Source: Leisingera sp. S132 | GTDB taxonomy: Bacteria; Pseudomonadota; Alphaproteobacteria; Rhodobacterales; Rhodobacteraceae | Direction: 5' to 3' | NCBI RefSeq assembly: GCF_025144465.1 | Contig: NZ_CP083553.1 | Span: 1,858,001 to 1,922,000 of the forward strand | Length of the DNA: 64,000 nt | Part shown: one piece after another, positions 53,065 through 63,671 of the stretch | How the letters are laid out: the number at the start of each line of letters is the position of its first letter | How positions within the stretch are numbered: position 1 is the first letter of the stretch | Program-made: the position numbers and the translations under genes | The notes under the pieces: model-generated | Databases searched by the model: none | What the model saw: only the letters and a program-made list of their open reading frames with translations | Told to the model about the DNA's origin: nothing

Positions 53065-54759
53065 CTAAAGTCCCAGTTTGCGGAACACCGCGGGGATCTG
53101 CTCCGGCAGGTCCTCGGCAATCAGGCCGGGCCCGAATTCCAGCGCGCATTCGACGTGGATATAGGCGGCGGTTTCAGCCGCCTGCATCGGGGAGAACCCG
53201 CGCGCCATCAGCCCTGTGATGAACCCTGCCAGCACGTCGCCAGAACCGGCGGTCGCCAGCCACGGCGCGGAGCGCTCGTAATGGGCGGAGTTGACCGAGC
53301 AGCGCCCGTCCGGCGCGGCGATCACCGTGTCCGGCCCCTTGAACAATACCACGCAGCCCGCGCGTTTGGCCGCTTCGCGGGTGGCGTCGACTTTGGAATA
53401 GGCGGGGCCTGTGGTGGCGGGGGCGTTCAGTTTCTCCGCGAGGTCCGGGAACAGCCTGGCAAACTCGCCGCCATGCGGGGTGAGCACGCAGTTTTCGTGC
53501 AGCAGTTCAAACAGCGCCTCCGGCTTCAGCTCGAACCTTGTGAGCGCATCGGCGTCCAGAACAGAGGCGCGGTTTTCCTTCAGCACCGCCATCACCACCG
53601 CCTGGGTGTCCGCGCCTCTGCCCAGGCCCGGACCAAGGCAGACCGCGTTGAAGCGTTCGTCCTCCAAAAGCTCGCTGACCCCATGCGCGCCGTCGATCTG
53701 CTGCAGCATGATGGCAGTGAGGTTGGCGGCGTTTTCGAACATCGCTGAGCGCGGCGACCCGACGGTGACCAGACCAGCCCCGATCCGCAGGGCACCGCGG
53801 GCGGCGAGCCGGGCGGCGCCGGTTTTACCATGGCCGCCGGAAAGGACGAGGGCGTGGCCGTGGGTGTATTTGTGGCCTTTTGAGGATGCCTTTTTGCATC
53901 GGACGGAATCAAAACGAGATATCCACGGCTTCCGACGATCTTCGACTAATGGACACTCCCCCAGAAGAACTGAATAAGGCAGTCGCAATGACCGAGGAGG
54001 CGTGCCGGGTGTAATTTCTTTCAATACACGCCATTGTTCCAACCCAATGTCTTTTACAACAACATGGCCGCACACAGACGGGCCTTCATTTACAAAATGA
54101 CCGAATTTTGGGCTGTCGAACGTTACTGTCAGGGCTGCAAATCTGTCTTGAAACGGCTTACGACCTCGAGGTTCCTGCCCCTGTTGGTCAAAGATCGGAT
54201 GGCCTAGGCTGAGCGGCGCTTCCTCAAGAACAGTTCCGCTATCCAAGCAGAGGCCGGACGGGGCATCTATGGCGACAACGCTATCACTGTAATCATCACC
54301 ATTGCGCCCCGACATTTGGGAAGCAACATTAAGGGCTTCACCCTCTAAGGGGCGAGATAGCCCGGCCCCGAACAGGGCATCAATATACAAGCAATAAGGC
54401 TCCTTACGAAACGCTCTTTCGGTGAGCTCCTCGACCTGGTTGTCAGCCAGCCAAATCTCATAATTGGTGCGCGCATCAGCTGGCAGTTTATCTGGATCAC
54501 CGTACAAGAAGACCTTCACAGTCCAACCTTTGCCAGCAAGCAACCGAGCCACAACAAATCCGTCTCCACCATTGTTACCCGGGCCGCATAACACCGCGAC
54601 ACTCTGGGGCGCAGTATTATACTCCGGCCATTCCTCAAAGATGGCCTCGACCACCCCCTGCCCGGCCCGCTCCATCAGCTCCAGCCCGGTCACCTCGCCG
54701 GACGCGATGGCGGCCTGCTCAATCGCCCGCATCTGGGCTGCGGTCAGCAGTTCGGTCAT
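53065..54759 (-). CDS. nnrD: Bifunctional NAD(P)H-hydrate epimerase/dehydratase
   Basis: A 564-residue repair enzyme: the N-terminal YjeF epimerase domain (TAAQMRAIEQAAIASGEVTGLELMERAGQGVV...VLCGPGNNGGDGFVVARLL) and a C-terminal ADP-dependent dehydratase of the ribokinase fold (about 290-560, GHALVLSGGHGKTGAARLA...LTPHGGEFARLF...AAPWLATAGSGDVLAGFI). It restores damaged NAD(P)H hydrates. Bases about 53880-54620 (residues about 45-293) are clearly lower in GC than the flanks, so the gene looks mosaic. It is convergent with the Hint gene. Confidence 0.95.
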   Translation of the reverse strand: MTELLTAAQMRAIEQAAIASGEVTGLELMERAGQGVVEAIFEEWPEYNTAPQSVAVLCGPGNNGGDGFVVARLLAGKGWTVKVFLYGDPDKLPADARTNYEIWLADNQVEELTERAFRKEPYCLYIDALFGAGLSRPLEGEALNVASQMSGRNGDDYSDSVVAIDAPSGLCLDSGTVLEEAPLSLGHPIFDQQGQEPRGRKPFQDRFAALTVTFDSPKFGHFVNEGPSVCGHVVVKDIGLEQWRVLKEITPGTPPRSLRLPYSVLLGECPLVEDRRKPWISRFDSVRCKKASSKGHKYTHGHALVLSGGHGKTGAARLAARGALRIGAGLVTVGSPRSAMFENAANLTAIMLQQIDGAHGVSELLEDERFNAVCLGPGLGRGADTQAVVMAVLKENRASVLDADALTRFELKPEALFELLHENCVLTPHGGEFARLFPDLAEKLNAPATTGPAYSKVDATREAAKRAGCVVLFKGPDTVIAAPDGRCSVNSAHYERSAPWLATAGSGDVLAGFITGLMARGFSPMQAAETAAYIHVECALEFGPGLIAEDLPEQIPAVFRKLGL

Positions 54760-54897
54760 ATTTTGCCCTTCCCCGATTCAATTCTGCGCAATTTTTGGAC
54801 GCAGTGCTTAATTTTTAGGCAGCCGCGATCAAATCCTGCCCCCAAATGCCGCAGCCGCAGCCTCCTGCATTGCTGCCTTCATTTAGAAGTGAAATGA

Positions 54898-55269
<372 letters not shown>

Positions 55270-55316
55270 ACGAATTCAACGAATATCCTGACATCTACAT
55301 CAGAAGGACCGAGGGA

Positions 55317-56723
55317 ATGAGCGCAGACGCAGTTCTCAAGACACTCAAAGAAGAAGACGTCGCCTATGTCGACATCCGTTTCACCGACGTGCGCGGCAAG
55401 CTGCAGCATGTGACCGTGGACGTGGATCTGGTCGACGAAGACTTCCTGGAAGAAGGCTTCATGTTCGACGGCTCCTCGATCGCCGGCTGGAAGTCGATCG
55501 AAAACTCCGACATGAAACTGATGGCGGACACCACCTCTGCCTATATCGACCCGTTCTATGCGGAAAAGACCCTGTGCCTGCACTGCTCCATCGTTGAGCC
55601 CGACACCGGCGAAGCCTATGAGCGCGACCCGCGCGGCACCGCCCAGAAGGCCGAAGCCTACCTCAAGTCCTCCGGCATCGGCGATGTGGCCTACATGGGC
55701 CCGGAAGCGGAATTCTTCCTGTTCGACGACGTGCGCTACTCCAACACCATCAACAAGGTGTCTTATGAGGTTGACGCAACCGACGGCTCCTGGAACACCG
55801 ACGCCGAGTTCGAAATGGGCAACATGGGCCACCGCCCGGGCCTGAAGGGCGGCTACTTCCCGGTCAACCCGACCGACGAAGCGCAGGACCTGCGTTCCGA
55901 GATGCTCTCGACCATGAAGCGCCTGGGCATGAAAGTCGACAAGCACCACCACGAAGTGGCGTCCTGCCAGCACGAGCTGGGCCTGATCTTCGACAGCCTG
56001 ACCAAACAGGCGGACGAGCTGCAGAAGTACAAATACGTGATCCACAACGTGGCGCACGCCTATGGCAAGTCGGCAACCTTCATGCCGAAGCCGATCTATG
56101 GCGACAACGGTTCCGGCATGCACGTCAACATGTCGATCTGGAAAGACGGCAAGCCGCTGTTTGCAGGCGACAAATACGCCGACCTGTCCCAGGAAGCGCT
56201 GTATTTCATCGGCGGCATCCTGAAGCATTCCAAAACCCTGAATGCCTTCACCAACCCGTCCACCAATTCCTACAAGCGCCTGATCCCCGGCTTTGAAGCT
56301 CCGGTTCTGCGCGCCTACTCCGCCCGCAACCGCTCCGGCTGCGTGCGTATTCCGTGGACCGAAAGCCCGAAAGCCAAGCGCGTCGAGGCCCGCTTCCCCG
56401 ATCCGGCGGCAAACCCCTACCTGTGCTTTGCCGCGCTGCTGATGGCCGGCCTCGACGGCATCAAGAACAAGATCGATCCGGGCGAAGCCATGGACAAGAA
56501 CCTGTACGATCTGCCGGCCGAAGAGCTGGAAGGCATCCCGACCGTCTGCGGCAGCTTGCGCGAAGCCATGGACGCGCTGGCCGCCGACCACGACTTCCTG
56601 CTGCAGGGCGACGTGTTCACCAAGGACCAGATCGACGGCTACATCGAGCTGAAGATGGAAGAGGTCCACAAGTACGAGCACACCCCGCACCCGGTGGAAT
56701 TCGGCATGTACTACAGCTGCTAA
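55317..56723 (+). CDS. glnA: Glutamine synthetase type I
   Basis: A 468-residue GSI-beta enzyme that makes glutamine from glutamate and ammonia. Motifs: [10 protein letters not shown], the metal/ATP-binding [20 protein letters not shown], the glutamate-binding [10 protein letters not shown], and the adenylylation Tyr in NLYDLPAEE. Full length. Partner of the PII protein just upstream. Confidence 0.98.
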   Translation: MSADAVLKTLKEEDVAYVDIRFTDVRGKLQHVTVDVDLVDEDFLEEGFMFDGSSIAGWKSIENSDMKLMADTTSAYIDPFYAEKTLCLHCSIVEPDTGEAYERDPRGTAQKAEAYLKSSGIGDVAYMGPEAEFFLFDDVRYSNTINKVSYEVDATDGSWNTDAEFEMGNMGHRPGLKGGYFPVNPTDEAQDLRSEMLSTMKRLGMKVDKHHHEVASCQHELGLIFDSLTKQADELQKYKYVIHNVAHAYGKSATFMPKPIYGDNGSGMHVNMSIWKDGKPLFAGDKYADLSQEALYFIGGILKHSKTLNAFTNPSTNSYKRLIPGFEAPVLRAYSARNRSGCVRIPWTESPKAKRVEARFPDPAANPYLCFAALLMAGLDGIKNKIDPGEAMDKNLYDLPAEELEGIPTVCGSLREAMDALAADHDFLLQGDVFTKDQIDGYIELKMEEVHKYEHTPHPVEFGMYYSC

Positions 56724-56743
56724 GCTGCTGCTCAGACCAGAAG

Positions 56744-56769
56744 AAAAGGCGCCCTAGCAGGCGCCTTTT
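56744..56769 (+). terminator. Terminator of glnBA
   Basis: AAAAGGCGCC/GGCGCCTTTT with a 6-base loop and a T-run, 20 bases after the glnA stop. Confidence 0.93.
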
Positions 56770-56952
56770 TTGCTGCCCGCCCAAATGTTGCCACATTCCG
56801 GCCCCGGCTAGGCCTGAAATCCCCTTCAGAAACAGCAGCCGAAACATCAACTTTTAAGAAAATCCGCCAGTTTGGGGCTGGTCAGTTGATGAGGGTGAAG
56901 TCATTCGAGGGCCCGCAAGGGGAACCTGAGAATTTAGGGGTGGAGTTGGCTT

Positions 56953-59900
56953 TTGGCTATTCTCGACAATGCAATCTGGCTGACCGCCGGCGACGGCACC
57001 GCGGAAAGCGGCAGCACAGTCATTTCCGAAAACGGCAACAGCACGACTGTGACCGCAACCTTCACCGGCAATGCCTGGGATGACAGCCAGAACGGCCAGA
57101 ACGTCTCTGAATTCGGGGCCTTTGCCACCGCTGACCCGATTTCCGCTGAGTATCAGTTCTCCGAGCCGGTGCAGGATCTGTCCTTCACCTTCAACCATGT
57201 CAACGATGACGGCGGCTCCACCTATGATGACCAGTGGACCATCTACGCCTATGACGAAAACGGCGATCTGCTGCCGGCCTCAGATGTCATTGCCGGCCTC
57301 AGCGGTATCGACGACGAGAATGTGGTCACCAACCCCGACGGGTCCGTCTCGATCATTTCCGCAGGCACGACGGCCAATGACGTCGACCTGACCCTTAGCG
57401 GCCTGGTGTCCGGGCTTGAGCTGATATTCGAGCCCGGTCCGGACGGGTCGACAACCGGCGGCTCCGGCATCAGCGATCTGAGCTTCACCATTCCGGAGCC
57501 GGACACGGACGGCGACGGCGTCGCAGACGGCGATGACCTGGACTCAGACGGTGACGGTATTCTGGACACTGAGGAAGGCTACAGCGAGAGCACCCCCAGC
57601 ACCATAACCATCACCTTTGACGGTGATGAATGGGCAGACAGCGACAACACCCGCTGGGAACTGCGCGCGCCGGACGGAACGCTGATTGCCAGCGACTCCA
57701 CCATCAACAGCTCAGTCGAGTTCACCAACATCGCCATCCCGCAGACCGGCGAATACTCCTTTACCGTTTTTGACAATTTCGGCGACGGCATCAGCGGCAG
57801 CGACACAGCCAGCTATACGATCAAGGTGGATGGCGTCACCGTGGTCGATTCCGGCGCCAACCCGAACTTCGGCTCCAGCGTCACCGAGACATTTACCGTC
57901 GAGACCACGGTCACAACCCGGGACAGTGATGGCGACGGCATTGCCGATCACCTGGATCTGGACAGTGACAATGACGGCATCACCGACAACGTCGAGGCCC
58001 AGGCCACCGGCAGTTACGTTGCCCCTTCCGGGACGGACAGCGACGGCGACGGTCTGGATGATGCCTATGAGACCGGCGGGCTGACGCCGGCAGACACCGA
58101 CGGCGACGGCGTCGCGGATTACTTGGATACCGATTCAGACAACGACGGGCTGACCGATGCCGAAGAAGCCGGGCACGGTGTGGATCAATCGGTGATCGAT
58201 GCCTCAGGCGATTCCGATGGCGACGGCATCATGGATGCCGTGGATGACGTCACCGGTCACGATGTGAACGACGCCGACGTTACCGGCAGCGGCAGCTTTA
58301 CCCTGGCCGACAGCGACAACGACACCGCCGCGGACGGGTCCGGCGCCACACCTCTGGTGCATGACCTGGATTTCCGCGATGCGGCAAATTCGGATTACAT
58401 TGTCGAAGGCACCACCGGCGGCGACCTGATCGATGGCAGCTATACCGGCGACCCGGAGGATGACCGTGTCGACAACAATGACAATGCCACGGGCACAAAC
58501 GACGATACGATCTATGGCGGCGGCGGCAGCGACACCATCAACGGCGGTGCAGGCGATGATCTGATTTACGGCGGAGACCCGGGACTGAGCAGCGCAGGCA
58601 CTGGCGGCTCAAGCACCGTTGGCAACACCTTCACGGTTATCAGCCTGGGCAGTTTTGCCGATATCGACCCGGACGAAACCAACGGAATCAGCGAAAACGC
58701 CGGCAGCCTGCTGGGTACTTACGGCGGTGAAGGGTCTGAGTTGCACAACAACTTGCAGACCATGGTCACCACTGACACGGATGGCAACACCAGCGTCAAC
58801 GACAACGACAGCGGCGGCACGCCAGAGGCCTTCACCATTGACGGTGTGACCTATTTTGCGGACAGCAATCAGGTTTACAATGCCACCGTGACCTTTGCCG
58901 ACGGAACCACCGGCAGCTTCACTGCAGTGGTGTTTCAAACCACCACCGGCGAGGTCTACCTGGCGCCGGAGATGACGGACAATGCTGACAACACGCTGCT
59001 GACCAGCCAGCCGATTGTCTCTGTCAGCCTCGACAGCGTATCCATCGACAATACCAATCTGGCCTCAGACCGTGTGGATGCCGACTATCAGGTTCCGGTG
59101 GATGCCGACACCTCAGCCGATGTCATTGATGGCGGCGAAGGCAATGATACCGTATTTGGCGGCGACGGTGCGGATACGATCACCGGCGGCACCGGCAACG
59201 ACGAGCTGCACCTGGGCGATAGCGATGGTGATGCAGATACCATTGTGCTGGCAGACGGCAGCGGCAATGACACGGTTCATGATTTTGCGGCGCCGACTGA
59301 CAATGGCGACGGCACCATTACCGGTTACGACCAATTCGATGTCACCAGCCTGACCGATGCGGAAGGCAACCCGGTCAATGCCTGGGATGTCACGGTCACG
59401 GACACCAACGGCGACGGCACCGGCGATGCCATCCTGACCTTCCCCAACGGCGAAAGCGTGACCCTGCGGGGCGTTACGCCGGACCAGGTCGACAGCCTGC
59501 AGGAAATGCGCGCCATCGGCATTCCCTGCTTCACCCCTGGCATCCTGATTGCAACGGACCGGGGTGAGGTCGCGGTCGAGGACATCCGACCCGGCGATAT
59601 GGTGCTGACTGCGGACAACGGATACCAGCCGGTGCGCTGGACCGGCAGCCGCAGCCTGACCCAGCTGGATCTGGCCCGGCATCCGGAACTGCGCCCGGTG
59701 GTGATCCGCAAGAACGCCTTTGGCAACCGCCGCACGATCCGGGTGTCTCCGCAGCACGCCTTTGCCGTCCTGGGCAAAGGCCGCGAGCATCTGGTTCGCG
59801 CCAAACACGCAGCTGAGGCGATGGGCGGCCAGGTCGCGCGTGTCGACCGCCGCTGCGAGCAGGTGACCTATATCCACATCATGTTCGACCGCCACGAGGT

Positions 59901-60108
59901 GATCTTTGCCGAAGGCGCGCCGACGGAATCCTTCTACCCCGGCCCGATGGCGCTGAATGCGCTGGACCGGCCTGCGCTGAACGAGCTGCTGATGCTGTTC
60001 CCGTCCCTGGCGCGGGTTGCGCTGCAGGAGCAGACTGCGGCCGGTCTCTATGGCACTCCGGCGCGGCCCTATATGAAGCGCAAGGATGTTCTGAAACTCT
60101 GCGCCTGA
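56953..60108 (+). CDS. Large secreted TSP3-repeat/RTX/Hint protein
   Basis: 1051 residues. TTG 56953 is taken as start, with a GGAG-type site upstream; no better one is visible. Residues 1-175 are beta-rich. Thrombospondin type-3-like calcium repeats DxDGDGxxD occur at about 182-215 and 325-430 with a beta domain between. RTX nonapeptides occur at about 520-540 and 725-760. A C-terminal Hint domain follows from about 857 ([27 protein letters not shown]), with nucleophile Cys and the SPQHAF His present, ending about 1005. Extremely acidic. It is probably exported by a type I system; Hint may self-process after calcium binding. Confidence 0.88.
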   Translation: MAILDNAIWLTAGDGTAESGSTVISENGNSTTVTATFTGNAWDDSQNGQNVSEFGAFATADPISAEYQFSEPVQDLSFTFNHVNDDGGSTYDDQWTIYAYDENGDLLPASDVIAGLSGIDDENVVTNPDGSVSIISAGTTANDVDLTLSGLVSGLELIFEPGPDGSTTGGSGISDLSFTIPEPDTDGDGVADGDDLDSDGDGILDTEEGYSESTPSTITITFDGDEWADSDNTRWELRAPDGTLIASDSTINSSVEFTNIAIPQTGEYSFTVFDNFGDGISGSDTASYTIKVDGVTVVDSGANPNFGSSVTETFTVETTVTTRDSDGDGIADHLDLDSDNDGITDNVEAQATGSYVAPSGTDSDGDGLDDAYETGGLTPADTDGDGVADYLDTDSDNDGLTDAEEAGHGVDQSVIDASGDSDGDGIMDAVDDVTGHDVNDADVTGSGSFTLADSDNDTAADGSGATPLVHDLDFRDAANSDYIVEGTTGGDLIDGSYTGDPEDDRVDNNDNATGTNDDTIYGGGGSDTINGGAGDDLIYGGDPGLSSAGTGGSSTVGNTFTVISLGSFADIDPDETNGISENAGSLLGTYGGEGSELHNNLQTMVTTDTDGNTSVNDNDSGGTPEAFTIDGVTYFADSNQVYNATVTFADGTTGSFTAVVFQTTTGEVYLAPEMTDNADNTLLTSQPIVSVSLDSVSIDNTNLASDRVDADYQVPVDADTSADVIDGGEGNDTVFGGDGADTITGGTGNDELHLGDSDGDADTIVLADGSGNDTVHDFAAPTDNGDGTITGYDQFDVTSLTDAEGNPVNAWDVTVTDTNGDGTGDAILTFPNGESVTLRGVTPDQVDSLQEMRAIGIPCFTPGILIATDRGEVAVEDIRPGDMVLTADNGYQPVRWTGSRSLTQLDLARHPELRPVVIRKNAFGNRRTIRVSPQHAFAVLGKGREHLVRAKHAAEAMGGQVARVDRRCEQVTYIHIMFDRHEVIFAEGAPTESFYPGPMALNALDRPALNELLMLFPSLARVALQEQTAAGLYGTPARPYMKRKDVLKLCA

Positions 60109-60190
60109 AAGGCAGCAGCGCGCTTGCGCTTGCATGGTGCCGCCGGACCCGGTAGTGCGGTCCGCTCCCCCGTTTGAACAGGAGCGCGCC

Positions 60191-61438
60191 GTGACCATTC
60201 CGAACACCCTTGGCATCGACTTTGGCACCTCCAACTCGGCGGCCGGGATTGCCGTTGCGGGCCGCCCCTGGCTGGTGGAGATGGAGCCGGGCGAGAAAAC
60301 CCTGCCCACCGCGGTGTTCTTTGAGGAGGGCAGCCGCGCCATGCGGATCGGCCACAGTGCCACCCGGGCGCTGATCAATGGCGACGAAGGACGGTTCATG
60401 CGGGCGCTGAAGAGCCTGCTGGGCACACCGCTGTTGCAGGAAGAGCGGCGGCTGGGCGGTGAGCGGATCAGTTTTGCCACCCTCATTGCGCGGTTCCTGG
60501 CAGAAATGAAGCGGCGGGCCGAGGCGGCGACGCATATGGAGTTCACCCATGCGCTGTCAGGGCGGCCGGTGCGGTTCCATTCCAAGGACGAGGCGCGCAA
60601 CGCACAGGCAGAGGCCGACCTGCGCGCCTGCTACCTGGAGGCCGGGTTTCGGGATGTGATGTTCATGTATGAACCGGAGGCCGCGCTGCACGCCGCCGCC
60701 CCGGCGCCCGGCCTGGGACTGATCGTCGACATCGGCGGCGGCACCTCGGACTTTACCGCGTTTGAACAGGACGGGGATGGCGCCACCTGTATCCTCGCCT
60801 CGCATGGCGTGCGGCTGGGCGGCACCGATTTTGACCGGCAGCTGAGCATCCACCATGTGATGCCATTGCTGGGCCGGGGCAGCCAGATCCGGAATGCATT
60901 TGGAGGTGGCACGCTGCCGGCGCCGAACCGGCTGTTCAACGATCTGGCAACCTGGCAGATGATCCCCTTCCTCTATGCGCCGGAAAGCCGCCGGGCAGCA
61001 AAGGACCTGGCGGCCAATGCAGAGGAGCCGGAGAGGCTGGCGCGGCTGGTCGCAGTGCTGGAGGACGAACTGGGCCATGAGCTGGCCTTTGCGGTGGAGC
61101 ACGGCAAGATCCGCGCCAATGGCAGTGATGCCCAGGCCCTCATTGACCTGAAACTTCTGGAGCGCGGCCTGTCGGTGCCGCTGGCGGGCGAGGCCATGAC
61201 CCAGACCCTGGCGGAACAGACCACCGCCATCGGTGCCTGCGCGGCAGAGACACTGGCGCAGGCCGGGATTGCGCCCGGCAAGGTGGATCGGGTTGTTCTG
61301 GTCGGCGGCTCTTCGCTGCTGGCAGCGGTGCAGGCGGAAATGCGCAGCTTGTGCCCAAATGCCCGGCTTGAAACGGGAAATGCCATGACGGCGGTTGCTG
61401 ACGGGCTGGCACTGGCTGCCGGCAGCGCCTTTGCCTGA
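60191..61438 (+). CDS. Hsp70-like ATPase (YegD type)
   Basis: 415 residues from GTG 60191, with AGGAG 6 bases upstream; the open frame starts at 60134. Only the actin/Hsp70 nucleotide-binding fold is present: phosphate 1 GIDFGTSNSAAGIA, phosphate 2 LIVDIGGGTSDFTAFEQ, and adenosine VVLVGGSSLLAAVQ. No substrate-binding domain, so it is not a canonical DnaK. Function unknown. Confidence 0.9.
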   Translation: MTIPNTLGIDFGTSNSAAGIAVAGRPWLVEMEPGEKTLPTAVFFEEGSRAMRIGHSATRALINGDEGRFMRALKSLLGTPLLQEERRLGGERISFATLIARFLAEMKRRAEAATHMEFTHALSGRPVRFHSKDEARNAQAEADLRACYLEAGFRDVMFMYEPEAALHAAAPAPGLGLIVDIGGGTSDFTAFEQDGDGATCILASHGVRLGGTDFDRQLSIHHVMPLLGRGSQIRNAFGGGTLPAPNRLFNDLATWQMIPFLYAPESRRAAKDLAANAEEPERLARLVAVLEDELGHELAFAVEHGKIRANGSDAQALIDLKLLERGLSVPLAGEAMTQTLAEQTTAIGACAAETLAQAGIAPGKVDRVVLVGGSSLLAAVQAEMRSLCPNARLETGNAMTAVADGLALAAGSAFA

Positions 61439-61531
61439 AGAAATGGGAAGCAATGGCTGCTTTTCCCGTTAGACAAGGGCTGCCGGCGCGTTAGGCTGCA
61501 AGTCACGAGTCACATTTCGAGAGTTTTCTTC

Positions 61532-62326
61532 ATGCGCCGGCTGATTGCCCCTGCCCTGATTTCCGCCCTGCTTGCTTCCCCTGCCCTCGCCGCGACCTGC
61601 GGCAATACGTCTGCCGGGTTTGACGCCTGGAAACAGGAATTTCAGCGCGAAGCGGAACGCGCGGGTGTGCGCAAGGCAGGTCTTCAGGCGCTGGCCAATG
61701 CGCAATACGCCCGCCGCACCATCTCCGCAGACCGCAACCAGAAGAGCTTCAAATACTCACTGGAGAAGTTCATGCAGATCCGCGGCTCTGCCACCATCGT
61801 GGCGCAGGGCCGCAAGCGCAAAGCACGCAACCCGGATTTCTATACAGCCCTGGAACGCAAATACGGCGTGCCCGCGGGTATCCTGATTGCGATCCATGGG
61901 ATGGAAACCGCCTTTGGCAATTACATGGGCGACAGCCAGGTGGTCTCTGCCATCGTGACGCTGACCTATGATTGCCGCCGTTCAGATTTCTTCCGGCCGC
62001 ACGCCTTGGGCGCGCTGAAGCTGGTGGATCAGGGCGCCATCACGCCCGGCACCCTGGGCGCCAAGCACGGCGAATTGGGCCATACACAGTTCCTGCCCGG
62101 CAATGCGCTGGAGTACGGCGTCGACTGGGACGGCAACGGGCGTGTCGATTTCTACAACATGGGCGACGCTCTGGCTTCCACTGCCAATTATCTGCGTCAG
62201 AAAGGCTGGAAACCCGGCAAAGGCTACCAGGAGGGCGAGCCGAATTACCGCGTTCTGAAGGAATGGAACGCCGCCACCGTATACCAGCAGTCGCTGGCGA
62301 TCATGGGCCGCCAGATCGACGGCTGA
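61532..62326 (+). CDS. Lytic murein transglycosylase (MltB/SLT_2 type)
   Basis: 264 residues with signal peptide RRLIAPALISALLASPALA. Family motifs: FDAWKQEFQREAERAGV, catalytic Glu in IAIHGMETAFGNYMG, and LGHTQFLPGNALEYGVDWDGNGRVDFYNMGDALASTANYLRQKGW. Periplasmic, cleaves glycan strands. Single gene ending in a terminator. Confidence 0.93.
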   Translation: MRRLIAPALISALLASPALAATCGNTSAGFDAWKQEFQREAERAGVRKAGLQALANAQYARRTISADRNQKSFKYSLEKFMQIRGSATIVAQGRKRKARNPDFYTALERKYGVPAGILIAIHGMETAFGNYMGDSQVVSAIVTLTYDCRRSDFFRPHALGALKLVDQGAITPGTLGAKHGELGHTQFLPGNALEYGVDWDGNGRVDFYNMGDALASTANYLRQKGWKPGKGYQEGEPNYRVLKEWNAATVYQQSLAIMGRQIDG

Positions 62327-62361
62327 AGGCGTTTGGCCGCAAATCTGAAAACTGGGAATCG

Positions 62362-62385
62362 CGCCCGCCGTTTGGCGGGCGTTTT
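62362..62385 (+). terminator. Terminator of the MltB-type gene
   Basis: CGCCCGCC/GGCGGGCG, an 8-bp stem with a GTTT loop, followed by TTTT, 35 bases after the stop. Confidence 0.85.
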
Positions 62386-62665
62386 GCGTTGCAGGCGAGC
62401 CAACCGAACAGTGCGCGCGATTCCGGCGCTATTGTAGGCCTTGGGGCATCAATGTGACCGGCTACCGTCACAGTTGAGCCGCATTCCTGGCAACTGCTTC
62501 TGAAAAATTTACGCAAATTTGTTTAAATTCAAAGCCTTGCAGGCCGCCTCAATTCAACCCGCGGACCCGGCCTCTTCTGCTTGAATTCAGCCCTCAGTGC
62601 CCCACTTTCAACTACTTCAAATTTTAGAGTTTCTCTGTCGGCACCCAGAATGGAGGATCCGGACA
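62386..62665. other. AT-richer gene-free stretch
   Basis: About 280 bases with an AT-rich core (62500-62535, with TTTACGCAAATTTGTTTAAA) that probably holds the promoter of the next gene. No hairpin or reading frame stands out. Confidence 0.4.
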
Positions 62666-63520
62666 GTGGCAGAGAACGTGCAATATACAGGCCGGCTCGG
62701 GCTGGAATGCCGCGACGGCAATACTCTTTCGGCTGCGGTTACCGCAGTTGTGGACACGCTGGATGATTTTGGCCATCCGGCGGAGATGATCACGGCACGT
62801 GCGGAAAACACCGCCCAATTGCAATGCGATCATTACCTGGTCTCCGTGCGCCTGCGCCGGGTTCCCCTGCGCCGCGCCAGCAAGCTGCCCGGCAGCGTGA
62901 TGCAGCCTTCGGCCCTGCTGGATCTGTCGCTGGCCCCGGCCTTTCCCGGCTATTGCGATCAAGAAATCTCGGAACTGCTTTTGGCTGAGATTCTGCGCCG
63001 CCTGCTGGACACGGTTGAGGCAACGTTTGTTGAATGGCTCGACACCGGTATCGCGCTGACCTGCGAACAGTTCCTGAGCGCGTTTGAACCCGAAGCAGGC
63101 TCCAGCAGCCAACCTGTTGCTGCCGCTGCGGCTGCCGCAGCCCGCCCGCCCGAAACGGTCGGGAAGGTCCGGCCAAGGCCCCGCGGCAAAGACTGTTTTA
63201 CGCCGGTGGATCAAACCGCGCTGGTTCTGGACGCGCATTGCGACCGCGCCTTTCAGGAGACCGAAATCCGCAAGGCGGAGAGCATGACCGCGCAGGCCTC
63301 CGGCAGGTCTTGGAGCGGGTTGCGCGTCTCCGCCTTTCTCCCGGTTCTGCGGGCGAAATGGAGCCGGCAGGTGCAGTCGTCTGCGCTGGCCGCAATGACG
63401 CTGACGCTGACGCGCCCGCGGCGGCTGCGGCTCATCAGCCATCTGCTGTTTTTGACCGCGCTGCTCCTTTACCTCGAAAGCGCAGGCATGGTTCAGGCCG
63501 CCCGTCCGCTTCTGCCGTAA
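62666..63520 (+). CDS. Hypothetical protein with C-terminal membrane helix
   Basis: 284 residues from GTG 62666, which has GGAGG upstream; the frame is open to 62597. Not recognised. The N-terminal half is soluble (NTLSAAVTAVVDTLDDFGHPAEMITARAENTAQLQCDHYLVSVRLR), followed by an Ala-rich linker near 150 and a basic region; it ends with one hydrophobic helix (about 262-278, LISHLLFLTALLLYLESAGMV), so it is tail-anchored. Confidence 0.65.
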   Translation: MAENVQYTGRLGLECRDGNTLSAAVTAVVDTLDDFGHPAEMITARAENTAQLQCDHYLVSVRLRRVPLRRASKLPGSVMQPSALLDLSLAPAFPGYCDQEISELLLAEILRRLLDTVEATFVEWLDTGIALTCEQFLSAFEPEAGSSSQPVAAAAAAAARPPETVGKVRPRPRGKDCFTPVDQTALVLDAHCDRAFQETEIRKAESMTAQASGRSWSGLRVSAFLPVLRAKWSRQVQSSALAAMTLTLTRPRRLRLISHLLFLTALLLYLESAGMVQAARPLLP

Positions 63521-63671
63521 TGCCAGGCACATGGCAGGGGGGGCATGGCTCCCCTGCCGCTGCATCGCTGCCGCAGGTCAGAAACGACGGTAAAATCCGT
63601 CGCTTTCAGCAGCGAATCCGCCGGCACCCTTGCTGCAGACTGTACAGGACTGTGCAGCAAGGACTCCCGGC

